This document shows, piece after piece, positions 9,936-16,443 of a stretch of DNA of 64,000 bases. A model generated the notes under the pieces. It was not told the DNA's origin, made no database searches, and saw only the letters and a program-made list of their open reading frames with translations. A program made the position numbers and the translations under genes. Each line of letters opens with the position of its first letter. The first letter of the stretch is position 1. Where the stretch lies: the NCBI RefSeq assembly GCF_014196525.1, contig NZ_JACIDX010000012.1, forward strand, positions 1 through 64,000, given 5' to 3'. Origin of the DNA: Novosphingobium sediminicola. Its GTDB lineage: Bacteria; Pseudomonadota; Alphaproteobacteria; Sphingomonadales; Sphingomonadaceae.

Positions 9936-10208
9936 AGGATATGCTATTCAGTCGGTGCGAATTTCAGGATTGCTGAGAAATCTCTCCGCGTCGGCTCTTA
10001 TTTGAAGATCGCCGACAGTGAGAATGGGGTACTGGTCGCCATCATTGAGAACTTCCAGATTCAGGCCCGTGACGACGGCAGCCAGGACTATGTGATCGAG
10101 GCATTCCCGCTCGGCGTTTTGCGTGATCAGAAGTTTGAGCGCGGCGGAGACGCCCTCGCGATCCCGCCCAAGACGGTCCAGCCGGCGGCGATCAACGTAT
10201 CCGCCTAA
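9936..10208 (+). pseudogene. Relic of a HerA-like (DUF87) ATPase gene, N-terminal part
   Basis: An open stretch translates to YSVGANFRIAEKSLRVGSYL, then KIADSENGVLVAIIENFQIQ and later KFERGGDALAIPP. This resembles the N-terminal HAS-barrel domain of HerA/DUF87 ATPases, hexameric DNA translocases often found in defence or repair gene pairs. It has no good start, no Walker motifs and stops after about 90 codons, so it can only be a fragment. It lies between the sulfatase and the ankyrin gene with no partner gene. The match is from memory of the family, so confidence is limited. Confidence 0.4.
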
Positions 10209-10422
10209 ACTATGGCAGTTCCGCTACCAACCACTTGGCAAGGAACGCTTCACGGTGGAGCATATGTTCGAAGGGGAGCGGATCAGGCCAAATGCCAGAT
10301 TTTTCCGATGCCTTTCCTGCCGGTTTGTCTGGCTCGACGGCGGCGACCACAGCGCTGGGCAGCCGTGTGTCCTGCGCGGCCTGCGGCGCCCTGGTGGGTG
10401 AGGCGCAGCAGGCTTCCCCGCC
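10209..10422. other. Intergenic stretch with no recognised gene
   Basis: This lies between the DUF87-like relic and the convergent ankyrin gene. Short open frames exist on both strands but none has a ribosome site or a recognisable motif. No terminator with a T-run is evident. Confidence 0.4.
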
Positions 10423-11721
10423 TTATGTCGCCGGAGAAGCCCGCCCCGCCTGCGCCTGAGGAAAGGCGGCAAAGAAGGCGTTGCGCACTTCGGTCTGCGC
10501 ACCGGCCGCGATTTTGGCGGGCGTGGCGCCGCGCGCATTGGCCAGATCAGGCCGCGCCCCAGCCCGCGCCATCGCCATGAACATCGCGGCCAGGTCCGCC
10601 GCAGGCCTGCTGCCCGCCAGCACATGCAGCGCGCTGTTTCCTTTGGCATCGGTCATATCAGGCCGGGGCAGGGCCGTCAGCGCGGCATCCAGCGCGGTCA
10701 GTGTCCGGCTGCGGGCCGCCGCGATCAACAGGTTCTCGCCATCCTGCGCCACGAAATGCGCTTTGGCCCCTGCCGTAATCAGCGCTTTCATCGCCTCGGC
10801 CTGACCGGCTTCGGCGGCCATGAGCAGCGGCACTTTGGGCGGCACCGGCGGCGGCGGCACACCGAAATTGGCCTCGGTCACCCATGTGATGCGCGAATGG
10901 CCGGACAGACCCTCCACCGCTGCACCCCGGGCGATCAGCAGGCGGATCAGGCCCACATCGCCCCCGGCAGCGGCCCGGTGCAGCAATTGCCAGCCTTCGC
11001 GGTCGCGCTCGTTCAGATCGACGCCCCCGCGTTCGATCAACAGGCGCAGCACATCCCAGCGCCCCTGATAGGCGGCCAATTGCGCCGCGCTGGTGTTTTC
11101 CGGCCCGCGCACCGTTGCATCGGAGCCCGCCGCCAGCAAGGCGGAGACCGCCGCAACATCCCCCGATTTCACCGCAAAGAGCAAAGGGGTAAAACCACCC
11201 TGCGACACCGATCTTGCCGAAGCCCCGGCCCGCAGCAAGGCCGAGACCGCCTCTGCCCGGCCGGAGGATGCCGCCCACATCAAAGGCGTTTGCCCCCGCG
11301 CATCGCGCAGATCGACCCCGCCTTGGGCCATCCGCTCCACCACCGAGGCAGGCGCGAAACGGGCGCACAGATGCAGGGGCGTGGCGCCATCGTTGCGTGC
11401 GCGGCGCGGATCGGCCCTCGCATCCAGCAAAGCCCCGATAATGCCCGCATCGCCCATTTCGCAGGCCAGCCATAATGCGCCCACGCCATCCTGATCCACG
11501 GCATTGACCCGCGCCCCGGCCCGGATCAGCGTGCGGACCGCCGCGCGATCCTGATGCGACACGGCCAGCATCAGCGGCGTTTCGCCATAGGCCAGAGGGC
11601 GATTGGTCTGTGCCAGCGAGGCCGCCACCCCGAGCTCGTCACCCAGACGTATCGCGTCGGCCAATTCCTGCGCCTGAAGCGGCGCGGCCACAAGCGCGGC
11701 CAGCAGCCAAACCTTACGCAA
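10423..11721 (-). CDS. Secreted ankyrin-repeat protein
   Basis: A 432-residue protein with a Sec signal peptide (MRKVWLLAALVAAPLQAQE) and then about ten ankyrin repeats from residue 30 to the end. Repeat signatures include GETPLMLAVSHQD, GATPLHLCA, GQTPLMWAASSGRAE and GNSALHVLAG. Ankyrin stacks bind other proteins, so a periplasmic scaffold or partner for the two upstream gene products is likely. The start is TTG at 11721, inside the last codons of the DUF1552 gene (8-bp overlap), which implies translational coupling. It is the last gene of a three-gene operon. No enzymatic domain is present. Confidence 0.85.
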   Translation of the reverse strand: MRKVWLLAALVAAPLQAQELADAIRLGDELGVAASLAQTNRPLAYGETPLMLAVSHQDRAAVRTLIRAGARVNAVDQDGVGALWLACEMGDAGIIGALLDARADPRRARNDGATPLHLCARFAPASVVERMAQGGVDLRDARGQTPLMWAASSGRAEAVSALLRAGASARSVSQGGFTPLLFAVKSGDVAAVSALLAAGSDATVRGPENTSAAQLAAYQGRWDVLRLLIERGGVDLNERDREGWQLLHRAAAGGDVGLIRLLIARGAAVEGLSGHSRITWVTEANFGVPPPPVPPKVPLLMAAEAGQAEAMKALITAGAKAHFVAQDGENLLIAAARSRTLTALDAALTALPRPDMTDAKGNSALHVLAGSRPAADLAAMFMAMARAGARPDLANARGATPAKIAAGAQTEVRNAFFAAFPQAQAGRASPAT

Positions 11722-13048
11722 GGGCCAATTCCTTCAGCGCGCCGGTGCTGTCGCCAAATTTTTCGACAGGCATCCCCACCGCCTGTAACCCGGTCAGCAG
11801 CAGGTTCGACATAGTGGTGCCCTTTTCCACCCGTGCATGGCCGATATGGCGCACCAACCCGCCCGCCACCACTATGGGCAGATCCATGAAATCATGATCG
11901 TTGGAATCGCCAAAGGCCGATCCGCGCAGCACGAAACTGGTGTCGAGCAGGCTGGCATCGCCATCGCGCGCACTGTCCAGCTTTTCCAGCATATAGGCAA
12001 AATAGGTCATATGATACCGATTGATCTGCGCCAGCTTCACCTTCTTCTCCGCCATCTGTCCGTGATGGCTAAGCATGTGGTGGGAATCAGGCACGCCGAT
12101 TTCGGGATAGGTGCGGTTGCTGATCTCGCGTCCGGCCATAAAGGTGGCGACGCGCGTGATGTCGGCCTGCATGGCCAGCACCTGAAGATCCAGCATCAGG
12201 CGGACATGCTCATCGAAACTGTCGGGAATGCCCGCCGGGCGCTCGATTCCGGCCTGTGCCATCGGGGCCTTGGCGGCGCGCTGGATGCGGCGCTCGATGT
12301 CGCGCGTGGCGGTCAGATATTCGTCCAGCTTGCGCCGGTCCTCCATGCCCAATTGCCGGTTGAGGCGTGCCGCATCCTCGCGCACGAAATCGAGCAGGCT
12401 GGCCTGACGACGCAGCCGCGCGGCCTGGGCGGCGGCATCCACCGCGTCGCCATCGCCGAACATGCGCTCGAAAATCTCCGCCGGATTGGCCGCCACGGGC
12501 AGCGGCACGGTGGGGTTCATCCACGACAATCCATTGGTATAGGCGCAGCTATAGCCAATGTCGCAACTGCCCAGCAGGCTGGGCTGGTCGATCCCCGCCT
12601 CGATCGAGGGCAGCGCCGTCGCATCGCCGATATGGCGGGCATAGGCCTGATCCATCGAAATCGCGCAGCGTATGTCGGTGCCCTCGGTCTGGCGCACATG
12701 GGTGCCCGTCAGGAAGGCGGGGCACGAGCGCCCATGGCCCGCCGACAGATCGCCCATCGCGGCGGCCTGCGGATGGCCAAGGCCGGTGATCACGCTCATC
12801 CGGCTTTTGAATTTTTCCAACGGGCCAAGGGTGGGCGTCAGCGCATAATCCATCCCCGTTGCGGCGGGGCGGAACTGGTCCATCATCATGCCGTTGGGCG
12901 TATAGAACACGAACAGACGGCGCGGTCGGGCCATGCGGTCGGCGGCCTTGGCCGAAGGCGCCATCGCCTCCAGAAAGGGCAGGGCCATGGCGGCGCCTGC
13001 CCCGCGCAGCAGGGTGCGGCGGGAAAGGATGGGGTGCGGGATCATCAT
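11714..13048 (-). CDS. Tat-exported DUF1552 protein
   Basis: A 444-residue DUF1552 family protein. LSRRTLLRGAGAAMALPFLE near the N terminus is a clear twin-arginine signal, which implies folding, perhaps with a cofactor, before export. Conserved family segments include LFVFYTPNGMM, a Ser/His-rich middle (DSHHMLSHHG) and DGDASLLDTSFVLRGSAFGD. The fold is thought to be related to DUF1501 and the alkaline-phosphatase superfamily, but no activity is established. The start ATG overlaps the stop of the cytochrome gene by 4 bp. DUF1552 genes are commonly found beside DUF1592-type cytochromes, so the two products probably work together in the periplasm. Confidence 0.9.
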   Translation of the reverse strand: MMIPHPILSRRTLLRGAGAAMALPFLEAMAPSAKAADRMARPRRLFVFYTPNGMMMDQFRPAATGMDYALTPTLGPLEKFKSRMSVITGLGHPQAAAMGDLSAGHGRSCPAFLTGTHVRQTEGTDIRCAISMDQAYARHIGDATALPSIEAGIDQPSLLGSCDIGYSCAYTNGLSWMNPTVPLPVAANPAEIFERMFGDGDAVDAAAQAARLRRQASLLDFVREDAARLNRQLGMEDRRKLDEYLTATRDIERRIQRAAKAPMAQAGIERPAGIPDSFDEHVRLMLDLQVLAMQADITRVATFMAGREISNRTYPEIGVPDSHHMLSHHGQMAEKKVKLAQINRYHMTYFAYMLEKLDSARDGDASLLDTSFVLRGSAFGDSNDHDFMDLPIVVAGGLVRHIGHARVEKGTTMSNLLLTGLQAVGMPVEKFGDSTGALKELALA

Positions 13049-15558
13049 GGGCGAAGGCTCCCCCCGTTTGTGTTCAAGGTGGCGGTGTTCAAGGTGGTGG
13101 TGTTCAAGGTCATCTGCGCGGCCCCGGCGGGAACTTTGCGCAGGCGGAAGGCATCGGATAGAACAATGCCGCGAATGACGGTGCGGATGCGGAAATTGTC
13201 GGCTTGGGCCATGCGGGCGATGGCTCGGATCTGGGGCCGGTCGCCCGCAATGATCCCGCGCCCCAGCGCATAGGTCATCAGCTTTTCGGTGAAGGCCTGC
13301 GTAAACTGATCCTTGCGCGCCAGCAGGATGTTGCGCAGCCCCGGCAGGCCCGCAAAGCGCGTGCCGTCAGGCAGCGTGGCGCCGGCGTCGATCACCTGCC
13401 CTGCATCCATCGTGCGGCGCGCGCCGATGGCATCATAATTTTCCATGGCAAAACCGATCGGGTCCATCCGCACATGACATGCCGCGCAGGCCGGATCGGC
13501 GCGGTGCAGTTCGAGTTGCTCGCGCGCCGACAGCAATTTGCCGTCATGCGTGGTTTTCAGCGCGGGCACATCGGGCGGAGGAGGAGGGGGCGGCGAGGAA
13601 AGCAGGTTTTCCAGCACCCATTTGCCGCGCTTCACCACGCTGGTGTGATTGCCATAAGAGGTGACGGTCAGGATGCTGGCCTGTCCCAGCAATCCGCCCC
13701 GGCCCCAGCGCGGATCGAGCGCCACCTTGCGCATGGCGGTGCCGCGCACGCCGGGAATGCCGTAATGTTCGGCAAGGCGCTGGTTGAGGAAGGTGTAATC
13801 GCTGGAGAGAAAGTCGAGCAGGCTGCCGTTGGTTTTGACAAGATGGGCAAAGAACAATTCGGTTTCCGCCGCCATCGCGCCGCGCAGCCGCGTGTCGAAT
13901 TGGGGGAAGATATCGGTGTCGGGGCGTTGCTGATCCAGATTGCGCAGATAGAGCCACTGGCCCGCAAAGTGTTGCGTCAAAGCCTTCGCACGCGGATCAT
14001 CCAGCATCCGCATCGCCTGCGCGGCCAGAACGTCCGGCCGGTGCAACTGATGCGTTTCAGCCAGGCGCAGCAGCGTTTCATCGGGCAGGCTGCTCCACAG
14101 GAACAACGAGAGGCGCGTGGCCAGATCGCGGTCCGCCACGGGATGGACGGTGCCGGGGACGCCTCCCGCCGGATCGCTCTCGGCCTGAAACAGGAAATGA
14201 GGGGATACCAGCAGTGCGGCCACGCCCGCCTCTATCCCGCGCTCAAACTGGCCGCTTGCGGCGCGTTCATCGCGATAGGCGTGCAGCAGAGGCGAAAGAT
14301 CATCCGGGGTGGTTGCGCGGCGATAGGCACGCCAGGCCAGCCTCCCCAGAATTTGCCTTGCGCAGCCATCTTCCTGCGCCGCATCGGCCGGGTGGCAGGT
14401 AAAGATGCGACGTCGGCTTGGCGTGTCCTGCGCCCCGGTGATGGCGGTCGGCCCCGCCACGTCGATTTCCATCACATCGCGCGGGAAATTCTGCTGCGCA
14501 TAACGGTCCGACAGCCGATAGGAGGGCACCATCAGCGTGGCCGCCCGCCGTCCGTCCACCAGCACATAGAGCGGCAGCATCACCGGCTTGTTCACCGGCA
14601 ACGGCACTGCATCCAGATTGTTGCGCAGGAACTGGACGCTTTCATCGGGCGCCACATCGCGGCGGAAGGCCATGCCGATCCGGTGCGCCCCCGCGCCCAG
14701 CCGCACCCGCGCGCTCACCCGGTCCTGCGGCAGGCGGTCGCTTTCATTGTTGGTGTTGGCGTTGAGCCAGCCCACCACATCATAATCGCCCGCCGCCCGG
14801 GCATAGAAATTCATGATCCCGCCCCCGCGCGAGGCGGGCGGCAGATCTTCGGTCATCCTTTCGTTATAGGCCGGGCGGCCGGAATTCATGGTCGAGCCGT
14901 CCTTGGGCACGATATAGCTGGCAACCGAGGCGCGCGGCCGATCAATCCCGGTGGCCAGACGCGCCACCTTCGTGCCCACTGCCACATAGCGTTCCACCAG
15001 CGTGGGCGAGACCGAAAGGACATCAGCGATATTGTCGAAACCATAGCCCGAATTGTCCTGCGGCAATTCGCGCGAGACGTCGACATCCAGGGCCAGCAGA
15101 TCGCGTACGGCGGCTGCATATTCCACCCGGTTCAAACGCCGCAGCGTGGCCCGGCCCGGATCAGGATGCGCTGCGGCAAAGGCATCGCGCCCCGCGGCCA
15201 CCCAGCGCACAAAGGCGGCGCGCATTTCGGGCGAGGGCTGGCGCTTGCTATGGGGCGGCATTTCATCCTGCGACACCTTGCGCAGGATCGCTTCCCAGAT
15301 TTCGGTTCGCCTGCCCTGCGGTATGTCATCCCCCCGCAGGTCGTCGAAAGAGAGCGATCCGGCCTCGTCAATACCGTTGTGGCATGAGGCGCAGTAATCC
15401 TCGATCATCGACAGCGCGGCCTTGTCGTTGAAGGTCAGCGCCAGATGGGGCGGCGTTGAAGGGGTTTGCGCCGAATGCAGGGCGCCTGTGGCCGCGAGCG
15501 CCAACAGGCTGGCCATCAGGCCCGCGCGTCCGAAATGGTTTGCCCCGATGCGGCGCAT
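13045..15558 (-). CDS. Planctomycete-type di-haem cytochrome (DUF1587/1595/1592/1588/1585)
   Basis: An 837-residue exported protein. After a signal segment (residues 1-30) comes a haem-binding CASCH at 56-60 with a distal EMPPHS, as in planctomycete cytochrome C domains. DUF1587 follows at about 140-210 (LNRVEYAAAVRDLLALDV), then a carbohydrate-binding-like middle, DUF1595 (about 395-460), DUF1592 (about 480-600), DUF1588 with SYGNHTSVVKRGKWVLENLL and a second haem motif CAACH at about 691-695, and DUF1585 near the end. The C terminus carries a repeated LNT peptide from a 15-bp tandem repeat. It is first gene of the operon with DUF1552 and ankyrin proteins. Two c-haems point to periplasmic electron transfer; the substrate oxidised or reduced is unknown. 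Confidence 0.92.
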   Translation of the reverse strand: MRRIGANHFGRAGLMASLLALAATGALHSAQTPSTPPHLALTFNDKAALSMIEDYCASCHNGIDEAGSLSFDDLRGDDIPQGRRTEIWEAILRKVSQDEMPPHSKRQPSPEMRAAFVRWVAAGRDAFAAAHPDPGRATLRRLNRVEYAAAVRDLLALDVDVSRELPQDNSGYGFDNIADVLSVSPTLVERYVAVGTKVARLATGIDRPRASVASYIVPKDGSTMNSGRPAYNERMTEDLPPASRGGGIMNFYARAAGDYDVVGWLNANTNNESDRLPQDRVSARVRLGAGAHRIGMAFRRDVAPDESVQFLRNNLDAVPLPVNKPVMLPLYVLVDGRRAATLMVPSYRLSDRYAQQNFPRDVMEIDVAGPTAITGAQDTPSRRRIFTCHPADAAQEDGCARQILGRLAWRAYRRATTPDDLSPLLHAYRDERAASGQFERGIEAGVAALLVSPHFLFQAESDPAGGVPGTVHPVADRDLATRLSLFLWSSLPDETLLRLAETHQLHRPDVLAAQAMRMLDDPRAKALTQHFAGQWLYLRNLDQQRPDTDIFPQFDTRLRGAMAAETELFFAHLVKTNGSLLDFLSSDYTFLNQRLAEHYGIPGVRGTAMRKVALDPRWGRGGLLGQASILTVTSYGNHTSVVKRGKWVLENLLSSPPPPPPPDVPALKTTHDGKLLSAREQLELHRADPACAACHVRMDPIGFAMENYDAIGARRTMDAGQVIDAGATLPDGTRFAGLPGLRNILLARKDQFTQAFTEKLMTYALGRGIIAGDRPQIRAIARMAQADNFRIRTVIRGIVLSDAFRLRKVPAGAAQMTLNTTTLNTATLNTNGGSLRP
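13071..13110. repeat. 15-bp coding tandem repeat
   Basis: A 15-bp unit beginning TGTTCAAGGTGG is repeated about 2.7 times inside the last codons of the di-haem cytochrome gene. Read on the minus strand it encodes TLNT-like pentapeptides. The copies differ at one base, so the array is recent or actively changing, and length variation would stay in frame. Confidence 0.85.
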
Positions 15559-16136
15559 GATATGCAGATCCCGATGGTTGGTATGGCGCGTCCCTGTGCG
15601 GCGCGGTCTCGGGCTAATCGCTTGCGGCGTTGCCGTCTATTGCCGTTATTGCCATAAGCCGTACGCAAAAATAGAGCACTCTTTGCGACTGCGCGGCCAT
15701 CCCCAGATAGGGCGCCATGACCCAGAGCGTTGCCATGATGAGCAAAGTCCGGTTCTGGCCTGTGGCGATGACCTCCACAGTTGAGTTGACCGCATTGACC
15801 GGATAGCAGCGCGGCTGCTTGCCGCTGCCGTCATCGTAATAATCTTCCACGACGATTTGTGTCGCCCCCGAAATTGTTCAGCGAGGCTGATCTGCGCAAA
15901 TCTGTTCCAGCACGATCAATGGGGCCGATACGGCCCCATTGATCGTGCTGGGCAGCCTGGGGAAATTGTTAAGGCTGAAGAACGCGTTGTCGATGGTCGG
16001 GCTCGATTGTCGGACAGGTATCAATGCGGCGCAGTGGATTTGCGACAAAGCAGTGCCTTAACCCATGACGAAATCACGCGACGCTAATTTGTGACCGTCT
16101 CAATCAGTCCGCGAAATATTGATCTCGGCTTCCTGT
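15559..16136. other. Intergenic stretch upstream of the cytochrome operon
   Basis: This holds the promoter side of the cytochrome operon and the palindrome at 15907-15951. A weak minus-strand frame (15614-15850, GTG start, 78 codons, one hydrophobic segment LLIMATLWVMAPYLGMAA) is open but has no ribosome site and no recognised motif. I do not call it a gene. Confidence 0.4.
15907..15951. repeat. Perfect 45-bp palindrome (21-bp arms, 3-base loop)
   Basis: Two exactly complementary 21-base arms (15907-15927 and 15931-15951) flank the bases ATA. The core is GATCAATGGGGCCG / CGGCCCCATTGATC. No T-run follows on either strand, so it is not a standard intrinsic terminator. It lies 350 bp upstream of the cytochrome operon and downstream of TonB receptor 2. 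Confidence 0.9.
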
Positions 16137-16286
16137 TCACCATGCGCGAAAGTAAAATGCGAGCAAGATGAAGAAACCCGCGGCTCCGACAGCTATTGCG
16201 GCAGTCTTCGCAAGCCAAGAGCAGTCAGTTGGATCGCCGGTGTCCGTCGAAGGGGCGAGTCCAATAAATCTGGCGCGAATGTCCAT
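16137..16286 (-). CDS. Small putative membrane protein (49 aa)
   Basis: A 49-codon frame beginning MDIRARFIGLAPSTDTGD and ending in one hydrophobic helix with a basic/aromatic tail (AVGAAGFFILLAFYFRAW). An AAGGA ribosome site sits about 9 bases before the ATG (in AAAGGAATTTGTG). The N-terminal half is hydrophilic, so a single-pass protein with the N terminus on one side is expected. It lies downstream of TonB receptor 2 on the same strand, after a hairpin. I do not recognise the family. Support is the ribosome site plus a plausible membrane helix; coding bias alone would not prove it. Confidence 0.4.
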   Translation of the reverse strand: MDIRARFIGLAPSTDTGDPTDCSWLAKTAAIAVGAAGFFILLAFYFRAW

Positions 16287-16406
16287 CACAAATTCCTTTC
16301 TTTTCATATGGCTGAGAGAAGGTATTTGTGAAGAGCTTGAAGCGTTTAGGGGCGAAATTGCGCTGATGGTAGATTTAGCTCTTTATAGCCAGCGAGCAAT
16401 TGTCCA
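16287..16406. other. Gap between receptor 2 terminator and the small ORF
   Basis: An AT-rich 120-bp stretch that could hold a promoter for the 49-codon frame on the minus strand. No defined element is recognised. Confidence 0.3.
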
Positions 16407-16437
16407 GCGGAGCAGGAGCATGATGCTCCTGCTCCGC
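16407..16437 (-). terminator. Hairpin after TonB receptor 2
   Basis: A perfect 15-bp stem, GCGGAGCAGGAGCAT paired with ATGCTCCTGCTCCGC around a single G, lies 6 bp past the stop of the receptor gene. There is no clear T-run on the minus strand, so it may terminate weakly or protect the mRNA 3' end. Confidence 0.55.
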
Positions 16438-16443
16438 GTCGGA

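Noticed and set aside
13204..15387. A long plus-strand open frame (727 codons) opposite the cytochrome gene
   Set aside because: It is a shadow of the high-GC minus-strand gene: it has no ribosome site, an Arg/Gly/His-rich composition and no family match, while the opposite strand has clear domain motifs.
15614..15850. A 78-codon minus-strand frame with one hydrophobic segment
   Set aside because: It has only a GTG start with no ribosome site and no recognisable family; kept only as a note in the gap description.
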